In this document: one piece after another, positions 23,525 to 31,870 of the stretch
How positions within the stretch are numbered: the first letter of the stretch is position 1
Layout: every line of letters starts with the position of its first letter
Assembly: GCA_963619835.1 (NCBI GenBank)
Contig: CAVEYD010000003.1
Location: 1-51,110 of the forward strand
From: Fimimonas sp963619835
GTDB taxonomy: Bacteria; Bacillota; Clostridia; Christensenellales; CAG-314
Direction: 5' to 3'
DNA length: 51,110 nucleotides
Notes under the pieces: model-generated
The model's input: only the letters and a program-made list of their open reading frames with translations
Told to the model about the DNA's origin: nothing
Database searches by the model: none
Program-made: the position numbers and the translations under genes

Positions 23525-25411
23525 ATGAAAAAAGCAACAAGATTAATTTCTATACTTCTATTGACGGTTTTGGTTATAGGTGTTTTGTCCGGTTGCGCCT
23601 CTTTTGGCAAAAATACGACAAAATATCGTGCGCAAACAGCACTTACTGTCGGAAATCAAAAAATAACCATTGGAAAAATTGTTGACACGTTTAACAATTA
23701 CTACAATAGCTACTATTCGTATATTAGCCAAGGCTATGTTACCGCAGACAGTTTGTTTAGCATGGCAATTTCTTCTCTTTACACTCAATATATGAAAGTG
23801 GATAGCTATATTGCTAACAATGCAGATCAAGTATATTCGCATTCCCTTTCAAGCTTTTGTAATTATGCAAACTACTTGACGGAAGACGAAATGAAGTATG
23901 TAATAAGCTACATCAAGTACTTAATCTTTACAAACTATGATAGCGCTGTCGAATCTCAACTTGAAGCCGACTACAATCTTGGTGACGAAACTGAAAGTGA
24001 AGATACTTCCAGAGACTTTACCGAGTATGACGATTGGGACGGAACAACAACCTACAATGCATATTTGCTAAGCCAAAACTTCAAAAACGAAGACATGGAT
24101 GAATATTTTGCAAATTACTATGGCGGATCCGTATCATACGATGTTGACGTTGCTTCCTATATCTACGAAAATGCAGATGCTGCCGCAAAAAGAATTGCAG
24201 ACTACAATGCACGTATAGACGACGAAGACGACAAGCTTACATTTGAATCCTACAAAGAAATTCAACAAAACGTTTACAACAAGTACAACAAGAGCATCGA
24301 AAGTTCTTATGGAATTAAAATGGATGCGTTTGTTAAAAACCAAATTGAAGACGCTGTTGTTTCTTGCTTGGTAAACAAGTATAATTCAGCTGCAAGCAAA
24401 GATTTGGAAACAACTGCTCAACTTGAAAGCGTATTTGCTGCGCTTAACGACAATTACGCGAAAGACAAGAGCGCTCAAGCAGCAAGCTTCAACTTTGGTA
24501 CTGAGTTTACCAGTTTTATTGAAGGACTTTCCGACGGAAATTACATTTACAATGTTCCTGCAGATTACAAATATATTTTTGTAAAGAACATTCTTGTTCC
24601 GTTTACGGATGCTCAAAAAGCTGCTCTTACAAATTATGCCAACTCACTTGGAATTACCGAATCCAGCCTCAACGATTGCGATGATGCGGATAGAAAAAAT
24701 GCTTACATCGCTTACCGCAACAAGATTGCATCCGAAATTGTTGCCGAAAAGTACACGCTTAGCGAAGGAAAATTTGTGTTTGACGACGAAGGCGAATTTG
24801 TAACAACAAAAGAAAACAACTTGTTTGCACTTGACGCTTCCGGAAAACTTGTAATGGGAACAAACACCGATAGTGACCTTGTAAAGTATCTAAATGGCGG
24901 AAACGTAACAGCAATCTCCGGCAAGACAAAGACAGAAACAATTGTTGAGCTTATGAAAGAGTACAACACCGATACTGCTCAACACACGGCTGCTTACGAC
25001 TATGTTGTCCGCATCGATGCTCCGGAAGATTACGAACCCAAATGGGTAAGTGAATTTGTTGCTGCTGCCGAAGAAGCTTATACAACAGGCAAAGAAACAT
25101 ATGCTTTGTGCGTTTCGTCTTATGGAGTACACATTGTGTACTACACCGATGACGTTACAGAGTTTGTTCCTGATTTTGCAACAAACTACAACAAGACAAA
25201 CACTCTTGAATACAAACTTTTCAAAGCTTACTACGAAACAAAAGCTGACGAAATGTTAGAGGATGCAGTTGATTCCTTGGAAAAGAATTACTTTGTTTCA
25301 ACGGAAAACAGCAAACCGCAAATAACGGCAACTAAAGTTTTTGACAATTTTGTTAAAGATCAAGGTTTCACATTTGATTTTACCAAGTCGATTACCGTTG
25401 ATGAAGACTAA
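23525..25411 (+). CDS. PrsA/SurA-like foldase lipoprotein
   Basis: A 628-residue lipoprotein: the signal peptide ends in LSGC (C24). After it comes a SurA_N-like segment (VGNQKITIGKIVDTFNNYY, about residues 42-60). Further on, FVKNILVPFTDAQKAAL (about 350-370) and a later AYDYVV..., with SSYGVHIVYY near residue 540, resemble the two ends of a parvulin-type prolyl isomerase domain separated by an insert. It is very rich in Tyr, Asn and Asp. The position right after mfd matches PrsA-like genes in Clostridia. The parvulin core is degenerate, so it may be a chaperone without isomerase activity. Confidence 0.7.
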   Translation: MKKATRLISILLLTVLVIGVLSGCASFGKNTTKYRAQTALTVGNQKITIGKIVDTFNNYYNSYYSYISQGYVTADSLFSMAISSLYTQYMKVDSYIANNADQVYSHSLSSFCNYANYLTEDEMKYVISYIKYLIFTNYDSAVESQLEADYNLGDETESEDTSRDFTEYDDWDGTTTYNAYLLSQNFKNEDMDEYFANYYGGSVSYDVDVASYIYENADAAAKRIADYNARIDDEDDKLTFESYKEIQQNVYNKYNKSIESSYGIKMDAFVKNQIEDAVVSCLVNKYNSAASKDLETTAQLESVFAALNDNYAKDKSAQAASFNFGTEFTSFIEGLSDGNYIYNVPADYKYIFVKNILVPFTDAQKAALTNYANSLGITESSLNDCDDADRKNAYIAYRNKIASEIVAEKYTLSEGKFVFDDEGEFVTTKENNLFALDASGKLVMGTNTDSDLVKYLNGGNVTAISGKTKTETIVELMKEYNTDTAQHTAAYDYVVRIDAPEDYEPKWVSEFVAAAEEAYTTGKETYALCVSSYGVHIVYYTDDVTEFVPDFATNYNKTNTLEYKLFKAYYETKADEMLEDAVDSLEKNYFVSTENSKPQITATKVFDNFVKDQGFTFDFTKSITVDED

Positions 25412-25432
25412 TTGTATTAACAATCAATAATT

Positions 25433-25469
25433 AAAAAAAAGAACAGCAAAAGGTGCTGTTCTTTTTTTT
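25433..25469 (+). terminator. Terminator of the foldase gene
   Basis: GAACAGCA (25441-25448) pairs with TGCTGTTC (25454-25461) around AAAGG, with an 8-base A-run before and an 8-base T-run after. Confidence 0.9.
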
Positions 25470-25577
25470 GTTTTCTTGAAAAAACAATTTATTTTAATTG
25501 TTGTTTTTTTTAATTTTTATTGCAAGTAAACGGTTTTTCAAAACGATCTAAAACATTTTTTTAGTAGTGTAATTTGT

Positions 25578-25606
25578 TTGACAAAAAAATACCCATAGTG
25601 TAAAAT
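25578..25606 (+). promoter_or_regulatory. Promoter of the riboswitch-xpt unit
   Basis: TTGACA (25578-25583), a 17-base spacer and TAAAAT (25601-25606). The predicted start near 25613 is 17 bases before the aptamer. Confidence 0.75.
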
Positions 25607-25629
25607 ACACTTATAAAAATTGAATAAAG

Positions 25630-25694
25630 CCAATATATCTACGGATTTAGGGCCCGTAAGTTTCTACCGCATCGCCGAAAGATGCGACTATTGG
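25630..25694 (+). promoter_or_regulatory. Purine riboswitch aptamer, guanine type
   Basis: P1 is CCAATA (25630-25635) with TATTGG (25689-25694). P2 is TACGG/CCGTA. The J2/3 core GTTTCTACC is exact. P3 is GCATC/GATGC with loop GCCGAAA, and J3/1 reads GACTAT. The C in GACTAT is the specificity base (C74 of xpt), so guanine, hypoxanthine or xanthine is expected rather than adenine. GG in loop 2 and CC in loop 3 can form the known kissing contact. The gene downstream is xpt. Confidence 0.93.
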
Positions 25695-25700
25695 ACACAT

Positions 25701-25722
25701 GCTTCTTTACACGTAAGGAAGC
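25701..25722 (+). promoter_or_regulatory. Hairpin in the riboswitch expression platform
   Basis: GCTTCTTT (25701-25708) pairs with AAGGAAGC (25715-25722), 8 bp including a T-G pair, between the aptamer and the terminator. It is followed at 25731-25737 by TATTGGC, a second copy of the P1 3' strand. Confidence 0.6.
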
Positions 25723-25740
25723 AGTATCTCTATTGGCAAG

Positions 25741-25771
25741 CAAGTTTACTTTTATGTTGACTTGTTTTTTT
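25741..25771 (+). terminator. Riboswitch-controlled terminator before xpt
   Basis: CAAGTTTAC (25741-25749) pairs with GTTGACTTG (25756-25764) with one T-T mismatch, around TTTTAT, followed by seven T. It ends about 130 bases before the xpt start, consistent with transcription attenuation by guanine. Confidence 0.8.
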
Positions 25772-25904
25772 GTTTTCATCGCCAATGTTTAGGATACATC
25801 TGTCTATAGCGCGAGAAACGTCAAAATGTTTTTTCGCGTTTTTTGTTTTTTACAAAACCTACAAAACATTTTAAACCAAAGTAAAAACCGCAAGGGAACT
25901 ATTT

Positions 25905-26480
25905 ATGAAATATCTCGAAAAAAAGATTTTAACAGAAGGAAAAGTGCTTCAAGGAGGCATCTTAAAGGTGGATGGGTTTCTCAACCACCAAATGGATGTT
26001 GCAATTTTGCGCGACTTGGGGCAAGAAATATACAATCATTACAACAACTGCGAAGTAGACAAGGTGCTCACTGTAGAGGCTTCCGGCATAGGAATTGCTT
26101 GTTTTGCTGCGCAGTTTTTTAATTGTAATGTTTTGGTTGCAAAAAAACAAAAATCTCTCAACATTTCTAACGATGTTTATTCTTGTGAAGCGCGTAGTTT
26201 TACCAAAAAAAACACAAATTCGTTAATTGTTTCCAAGGAATACTTGCACAGTGGTGAAAAAGTACTTATCGTAGATGATTTTCTGGCAAGCGGAGAAGCT
26301 TGTTTGGCATTGGCAAACATCGTCGAACAAGCAGGTGCCACCGTTGTGGGAATAAGCTGTGCAATCGAAAAGACCGATCAGGGTGGCTATGATAGGCTTG
26401 TTAACAAGGGCTACAATGTATATTCTCTTGCAAGAATTGCCCACATGTCCGATGACGGAACAATCACATTCATTGATTAG
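25905..26480 (+). CDS. xpt: Xanthine phosphoribosyltransferase
   Basis: Converts xanthine and PRPP to XMP in purine salvage. The 191-residue protein matches the XPRT family: N-terminal LEKKILTEGKVL, the segment HQMDVAILRDLGQEI (substrate hood), VEASGIGIA, and the PRPP-binding loop VLIVDDFLASGEA (about residues 120-132). It starts at ATG 25905 after AAGGGA. A longer overlapping frame from 25826 is a shadow. The guanine riboswitch and its terminator directly upstream explain its regulation. The neighbouring gene set is a nucleoside transporter. Confidence 0.95.
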   Translation: MKYLEKKILTEGKVLQGGILKVDGFLNHQMDVAILRDLGQEIYNHYNNCEVDKVLTVEASGIGIACFAAQFFNCNVLVAKKQKSLNISNDVYSCEARSFTKKNTNSLIVSKEYLHSGEKVLIVDDFLASGEACLALANIVEQAGATVVGISCAIEKTDQGGYDRLVNKGYNVYSLARIAHMSDDGTITFID

Positions 26481-26508
26481 CAAACTTTATTTATTTTGTC
26501 CTATATGT

Positions 26509-26537
26509 TTGAAATCAATCAAACGTTGGAATAAATT
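26509..26537 (+). promoter_or_regulatory. Promoter of the nucleoside transporter operon
   Basis: TTGAAA (26509-26514), a 17-base spacer and TAAATT (26532-26537), about 70 bases before the lipoprotein start. Readthrough from xpt is also possible, since no terminator is seen after xpt. Confidence 0.5.
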
Positions 26538-26608
26538 TGCAACTTGACAACATCGTCAACGTTGCCATCAATTTTCAAAGCCGTAAGGCATACACATGGA
26601 GGTGTAAA

Positions 26609-27859
26609 ATGAAAAAACTATTTACTCTTGTCATTGCTCTTGTAATGATTGTTGCTTGCTCCTTTGGAGTATTTGCTGCATGTGACTCCTCTTCGGAACC
26701 GCTTGTAGGTTTAATTTGTTTGCATGGAGATCAGTCAACTTATGACAAAAACTTCATCGACGCATTCAAAGCGGCATGCGAAGCCAAAGGAATTGGCAAC
26801 AAGTACAAAATTGTAACAAATGTAGAAGAATCTGACGCATGCAAGGAAAATGCAATTAACCTTGTCGAACAAGGATGCAAACTTGTTTTTGCCGATTCTT
26901 TTGGTCATGAAAAATATCTTATGAGTGCCGCTAAGGAATATTCCGATGTTCAATTTTGTCACGGAACAGGCGTTAGTGCACTTGTCAACAAGGACACTGT
27001 TCCTAATTTTCACAACGCATTTGCTTCTATCTACAAAGGAAGATATCTTACCGGTGTTGCAGCAGGATTAAAGCTCAAAGAAATGATTGACAACAACACT
27101 TTGCCTACATCTTCAAAAATGCAAGACGGTAATTACTTGATCGGTTACGTGGGTGCTTACACTTATGCCGAAGTTATCTCCGGTTACACCTCGTTTTATC
27201 TTGGCGTAAAGTCAGTTGTTTCAAACGTAACAATGAAGGTTAAATTTACTGGATCTTGGTACGACGAAACTGCAGAAAAAGAAGCAGCTAAAAGTCTTAT
27301 TACAGAAGGTTGCGCATTGATTTCTCAACATGCAGACAGCATGGGCGCACCTACAGCTTGCGAAGAAGCAGGTATTCCCAATGTTTGCTACAATGTAAGC
27401 ACTGAAAACAGTTGCCCCGACACATACATAATCGCTTCTAAGATTAACTGGCAACCATATTTTGAATATATTATCGATTGTACTCTTAACGGAACAGCAA
27501 TAGACACAGACAAATGCGGCGAGTTGTCAGACAACTCTGTTGTTGTGTTAGACCCGGGTACTGCAGCAGCAAATGGTACGGCTGAAAAAATAGCAGAAGT
27601 AAAAGCTAAGTTGCAAAGTGGCGAACTTGAGGTGTTTGATTGCAGTAAGTTTACCGTAACAGTAACAGATAACAAAAACGCAAACGCAACCGTTGATGCC
27701 GACGGACATTTAACTGCTTATCTTGCAGATTGCGACGGTGACTACACCGGAGAAAAAAATGTTATAGTAGATGGCGCATTTAAAGAATCACTTTATCGTT
27801 CTGCTCCTTATTTTGATGTACAAATAGACGGTATCGAGTTGCTAAATTCAAAGTATTGA
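26609..27859 (+). CDS. BMP-family nucleoside-binding lipoprotein (NupN-like)
   Basis: Substrate-binding protein of an ABC importer. The ATG at 26609 is chosen because GGAGGTG lies just upstream and a lipoprotein signal follows directly (MKKLFTLVIALVMIVACSFG, then VFAAC with Cys about residue 25). The longer frame from 26537 has no site. The 416-residue protein has the BMP/PnrA pattern: VGLICLHGDQSTYDKNFIDAF, the ADSFGHE region, GYVGAYTYAEVISGY and a late ISQHADSMG. BMP proteins bind purine nucleosides. It heads the set ATPase-permease-permease. Confidence 0.88.
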   Translation: MKKLFTLVIALVMIVACSFGVFAACDSSSEPLVGLICLHGDQSTYDKNFIDAFKAACEAKGIGNKYKIVTNVEESDACKENAINLVEQGCKLVFADSFGHEKYLMSAAKEYSDVQFCHGTGVSALVNKDTVPNFHNAFASIYKGRYLTGVAAGLKLKEMIDNNTLPTSSKMQDGNYLIGYVGAYTYAEVISGYTSFYLGVKSVVSNVTMKVKFTGSWYDETAEKEAAKSLITEGCALISQHADSMGAPTACEEAGIPNVCYNVSTENSCPDTYIIASKINWQPYFEYIIDCTLNGTAIDTDKCGELSDNSVVVLDPGTAAANGTAEKIAEVKAKLQSGELEVFDCSKFTVTVTDNKNANATVDADGHLTAYLADCDGDYTGEKNVIVDGAFKESLYRSAPYFDVQIDGIELLNSKY

Positions 27860-27908
27860 TTTTCTAAGTCTTATTAAATCGTCACCCAAAATATCTAACA
27901 AACTAAAT

Positions 27909-27946
27909 AGTGCAGGCGGAGAAAAGCTCCGCCGTGCACTGTTTTT
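27909..27946 (+). terminator. Intra-operon hairpin with T-run after the binding protein
   Basis: AGTGCA-GGCGGAG (27909-27921) pairs with CTCCGCC (27927-27933) and TGCACT (27935-27940) around a 5-base loop, with one bulged G, followed by GTTTTTAAT. It lies between the binding-protein gene and the ATPase gene and probably lowers expression of the membrane parts. Confidence 0.75.
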
Positions 27947-27966
27947 AATAATTATAGGAAAACAAC

Positions 27967-29505
27967 ATGAGCGTTGCTATTCAATTAAAAAATTTAACAA
28001 AAACTTTCGGCAATGTTGTTGCCAACAAGGATGTCAGTCTTGATATCAATCAAGGAGAAATTCTTGCAATTTTGGGAGAAAACGGAAGCGGCAAAACAAC
28101 TTTAATGAATATGATTGCCGGCATTTACTATCCGGATTCCGGTAGCATTGTGATAAATGACGAGGAAGCATCCATCACATCTCCCAAAGATGCTTTTTCT
28201 TATGGTATAGGAATGATTCATCAACATTTCAAACTTGTTGATGTTTTTACCGCTACCGAAAACATTGTACTTGGCGTTGACGAAAAGTACAATCTTAATC
28301 TTGCAAAAAAACGTATTTTAACGATGAGTGAAAAATACGGATTCAATATAAATCCGGACAAAAAAGTTTACAACATGTCCGTATCTGAAAAGCAAACAGT
28401 CGAAATTGTAAAAGTTTTGTATCGCGGCGCGCAAACTTTGATTTTGGATGAGCCTACGGCAGTACTTACACCTAAGGAAATTGAAAAGCTATTTGACGTT
28501 TTGCGTGCAATGAAGGCGGACGGCAAGTCGATAATAATTATTACTCACAAACTTAACGAAGTTATGGAAATTTCCGATCGTGTTGCCGTAATGCGAAAAG
28601 GTGAGCATATAGCAACCGTAAATACAAGCGAAACCAACCCTCAACAATTGACTGAATTGATGGTAGGTAAAAAAGTTTCGCTAAATATCGAACGCACCGA
28701 ACCGCAAAATGTCGAAAAGCGTTTGCAAATATCTAATTTGACCGTAAAAAATGCTGACGGTTATCCCGTGCTTGACAATATCAATCTATCTGCATACGGC
28801 GGAGAGATTTTAGGCATAGCCGGTATTGCAGGCAGTGGTCAAAGAGAATTGCTTGAGGCTGTTGCCGGACTCCAACACACGCAAGTAGGATCTTCCATTG
28901 AGTACTATCCGGAAGAAAACAAGGTTGAACAGCTTTTAGGTAAATCACCTGCAGCAATTCGCAAGCTTGGTGTGCGTCTGTCGTTTGTTCCGGAAGATCG
29001 TCTTGGTATGGGACTTGTCGGAAACATGGACATTACCGACAATATGATGCTTCGTTCTTACGAAAACGGAAAGGGTATTCACTTAGACAGAAAAACCCCT
29101 GAAAAATTAGGAGAAGAAATTATTAAAGAACTGCAAGTGGTCACGCCCGATAATCGTACACCGGTGAGAAAATTATCCGGTGGAAATGTTCAAAAAGTGC
29201 TTGTGGGAAGAGAAATCGCGGCAGGTCCTACCGTGCTTATGGCAGCCTACCCTGTTCGCGGATTAGACATAAATTCGTCATTTCTTATTTACAACTTGTT
29301 GTCGCAACAAAAGAAGATGGGGGTTGCAGTAATATTTGTCGGAGAAGATTTGGACGTATTGTTAGAACTTTGCGACAAAATAGCAGTTATTGCCGGCGGA
29401 AAGATAGTAGAAGTTTTGGACGGACGTACTGCTACAAAGGAACAAGTCGGTGCGCTTATGACCGGTCACAGAGTGATTGCCGAATCGGAGGAAACAAATG
29501 ACTAA
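27967..29505 (+). CDS. Nucleoside ABC transporter, double ATPase subunit (NupO-like)
   Basis: 512 residues with two ABC domains. The first has Walker A GENGSGKTT (about residues 38-46), a divergent signature MSVSEKQTVEI and Walker B TLILDEPTAVLT. The second (from about residue 250) has a modified Walker A GIAGSGQREL, signature LSGGNVQKVLVGREI and AAYPVRGLD. This asymmetry is standard for the ATPases paired with BMP nucleoside-binding proteins and for the RbsA group. It ends with an 8-base overlap into the first permease gene. Confidence 0.92.
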   Translation: MSVAIQLKNLTKTFGNVVANKDVSLDINQGEILAILGENGSGKTTLMNMIAGIYYPDSGSIVINDEEASITSPKDAFSYGIGMIHQHFKLVDVFTATENIVLGVDEKYNLNLAKKRILTMSEKYGFNINPDKKVYNMSVSEKQTVEIVKVLYRGAQTLILDEPTAVLTPKEIEKLFDVLRAMKADGKSIIIITHKLNEVMEISDRVAVMRKGEHIATVNTSETNPQQLTELMVGKKVSLNIERTEPQNVEKRLQISNLTVKNADGYPVLDNINLSAYGGEILGIAGIAGSGQRELLEAVAGLQHTQVGSSIEYYPEENKVEQLLGKSPAAIRKLGVRLSFVPEDRLGMGLVGNMDITDNMMLRSYENGKGIHLDRKTPEKLGEEIIKELQVVTPDNRTPVRKLSGGNVQKVLVGREIAAGPTVLMAAYPVRGLDINSSFLIYNLLSQQKKMGVAVIFVGEDLDVLLELCDKIAVIAGGKIVEVLDGRTATKEQVGALMTGHRVIAESEETND

Positions 29506-30616
29506 CACAAAAACGAGAGAACCTCTTTTTCATATAACTCGTCGAGCATCTTTGCCGATTTGGAAAAAAATTGTAATATATGCCATCGCGGTTTTGGGCA
29601 GCTTGTTGTTGTGCTGTCTTATTTGCGGATTGTTTGCAAAAAAGAATCCGTTTATGGCTTTTTCGTCTCTTTTCAAAGGAGCTTTTCTCACGTCTCGCAG
29701 AGTAGGCACATTGTTTAGAGACACAGCTTTATTGATGATGGTTTCACTTGCTGTTGTATCTTGCTTCAAAATGAGGTTTTGGAACCTTGGAGCTAATGGT
29801 CAAATTCTTATGTCTTGTTTGGCAACAACCGCTTGTATGTACTATCTTGGTGGTAAAATAAGCAACACAGGGTTAAATCTAATTATGCTTTTGTTCGCTG
29901 TGATCTTTGGCGTAATTTGGTCGGTAATACCGGCAATATTCAAGGCATATTTTGGGACAAACGAGTCGTTGTTTACTTTAATGATGAATTATATTGCGGC
30001 AGGTCTTGTAAATTTTTGTGTAAACGAATGGGCTAAAGACGGTTCTGCCGTACTCAATCCGTTAAGTGAAGGTCACCTTCCTGTAATTGGTAACGATTAC
30101 ATGTTAATCATCATTGTTTCGGTTGTAGTAACGGCGCTGATGGTAGTTTATTTTAAGTTTAACAAACACGGCTACGAAATGTCGGTTGTCGGCGAAAGCG
30201 AAAACACGGCAAAGTATATTGGAATCAATATTCGCAAGGTAACAATCCGCACCCTAGTTCTTTCCGGTGCTATTTGCGGCCTTGTGGGATTGCTTATTTC
30301 GGGAGCAATCAACTTTACCGTAAACGACGCAATGCATTCGGATATGGGTTTTACTGCCATCATGACTGCGTGGCTTGCTAAATTTAATCCCTACGTAATG
30401 ATTGCAACATGCTTCTTTGTTATGTTTTTAACAAAAGGTATGGTGCAAGTAAAAATGGATTTTGACTTTACCGACAGTGCGATTTCCAGTGTTGCCCTTG
30501 GCATAGTTTATTTTTGCATTATTGCTTGTGACTTTTTTGTAAATTATCAAGTAAAATTCAAAAAGAACATTTTTACTAAAGGAAACAACTTACCAAAAGA
30601 GGAGGCAAAACAATGA
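29498..30616 (+). CDS. Nucleoside ABC transporter permease 1 (NupP-like)
   Basis: A 372-residue membrane protein of the BPD_transp_2 type with about eight to ten hydrophobic segments. The ATG at 29498 follows CGGAGGAAA. The open frame further upstream lies inside the ATPase gene. The conserved VGESENTAKYIGINIRKV segment (about residues 230-247) is the cytosolic coupling region of this family, and AIMTAWLAKFNP is typical of the last third. It overlaps the next permease by 4 bases (ATGA). Confidence 0.9.
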   Translation: MTNTKTREPLFHITRRASLPIWKKIVIYAIAVLGSLLLCCLICGLFAKKNPFMAFSSLFKGAFLTSRRVGTLFRDTALLMMVSLAVVSCFKMRFWNLGANGQILMSCLATTACMYYLGGKISNTGLNLIMLLFAVIFGVIWSVIPAIFKAYFGTNESLFTLMMNYIAAGLVNFCVNEWAKDGSAVLNPLSEGHLPVIGNDYMLIIIVSVVVTALMVVYFKFNKHGYEMSVVGESENTAKYIGINIRKVTIRTLVLSGAICGLVGLLISGAINFTVNDAMHSDMGFTAIMTAWLAKFNPYVMIATCFFVMFLTKGMVQVKMDFDFTDSAISSVALGIVYFCIIACDFFVNYQVKFKKNIFTKGNNLPKEEAKQ

Positions 30617-31581
30617 GTACATCTTTTTTTGTCGGAGCAATTTCAATAGGAATTGTGCTTTTGTATGGTTGTGTAGGAGAAATAATTACAGAAAAAGCCG
30701 GACATCTTAACTTGGGAATTCCGGGAATAATGTGCATGGGAACAGCCGGTGGTTGCTACGGGGTGTCTCTTTATATGAGTATGATAGCCGACAAAAACTC
30801 TGCCGTATTGTTGCCGCTAGCTCTGTTTGCTATCCTTTTTTCAGCTCTGTTTGCAGGAATTGGCGGACTTATTTATGCCTTTTTTACGGTATCTTTAAGA
30901 TGCAATCAAAATATCACAGGGCTTGCTCTTACAACTTTTGGTTCGGGTTTTACTCAATTTTTTATGGACAACGTTGTTGATCGTACATATTTACCCAAGG
31001 CCGCAAAGGTACTTTCTTGCGGAATTCCCGTTTTGAGTGATTGGGGATGGTTCGGAGAAGTGTTTTTCTCGCACGGAATCTTGGTTTACCTTGCAATAGC
31101 TATTGCCGTATGCACATCCGTTGTTTTTAAAAAGACCAGAATCGGTTTGCAATTAAGAGCCATTGGCGAAAGTCCTTCAACTGCGGATGCGGCAGGCATC
31201 AACGTTACCGCGTACAAATATACGGCAATTTTGACAGGTAGCGGAATTGCAGGCCTCGGCGGAATGTTTTATATAATGGACTACATCAAGGGCAGTTGGG
31301 AATCTGCTTCGACAATCGAATCATTCGGTTGGCTTAGTATTGCACTTGTAATATTTACGTTGTGGCGACCGGCATTATCTATTTTGGGTTCAATAGTTTT
31401 TGGTGCATTGTACATTTTGTCTATCTCGGTAAACGGAATATCTTTCAGCCAAATGAAACTCATGAAAATTATTCCTTACGTTGTAACGGTAATTGTGCTT
31501 ATTATCACAAGTGCAATCGGTGGAAAGAGCGTTCAAGCCCCTCGTTCGCTTGGATTAAATTATTATCGAGAAGACAGATAG
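30613..31581 (+). CDS. Nucleoside ABC transporter permease 2 (NupQ-like)
   Basis: A 322-residue partner permease with about eight hydrophobic segments. GEIITEKAGHLNLGIPGIMCMG (about residues 17-38) and the coupling segment RAIGESPSTADAAGINVTAYKY (about 182-203) are hallmarks of the second BPD_transp_2 subunit in BMP-type importers. It is translationally coupled to permease 1 (ATGA), with an AGAGGAGG site inside the preceding gene. It is the last gene of the operon, with a terminator about 90 bases downstream. Confidence 0.9.
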   Translation: MSTSFFVGAISIGIVLLYGCVGEIITEKAGHLNLGIPGIMCMGTAGGCYGVSLYMSMIADKNSAVLLPLALFAILFSALFAGIGGLIYAFFTVSLRCNQNITGLALTTFGSGFTQFFMDNVVDRTYLPKAAKVLSCGIPVLSDWGWFGEVFFSHGILVYLAIAIAVCTSVVFKKTRIGLQLRAIGESPSTADAAGINVTAYKYTAILTGSGIAGLGGMFYIMDYIKGSWESASTIESFGWLSIALVIFTLWRPALSILGSIVFGALYILSISVNGISFSQMKLMKIIPYVVTVIVLIITSAIGGKSVQAPRSLGLNYYREDR

Positions 31582-31669
31582 CTTTAAAAATGCGAATTGC
31601 AAACAAACTTGTAGCGGATAACTCTTCCAAACAAATTTAAAATATTACAGGTAAGTAAAACGCATATAG

Positions 31670-31716
31670 AGCACTCAAATTCCCTAGTGGTTTGAGTGCT
31701 TTTCTATTTATTTTTT
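31670..31716 (+). terminator. Terminator of the nucleoside transporter operon
   Basis: AGCACTCAAA (31670-31679) pairs perfectly with TTTGAGTGCT (31691-31700) across an 11-base loop, followed by TTTTCTATTTATTTTTT. Confidence 0.8.
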
Positions 31717-31776
31717 GTAAATAAGAAAAGATGAAAAGCGTAGCAAAAAAATAGTAAACAAATATTTACTATTATG

Positions 31777-31805
31777 TTGAAAATTAAGCACAAACATGCT
31801 ATCAT
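31777..31805 (+). promoter_or_regulatory. Promoter of the first acyltransferase gene
   Basis: TTGAAA (31777-31782), a 17-base spacer and TATCAT (31800-31805). Confidence 0.65.
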
Positions 31806-31870
31806 AGTAGTACAAAAATAAATTTATCGTACAAATATATAAAATTCGTTTGTGCCTAAAGGAGATTGTT

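Noticed and set aside
24594..25259. Several short frames inside the foldase gene on both strands
   Set aside because: All lie within the long lipoprotein frame, have no binding sites and read as shadows of a biased composition.
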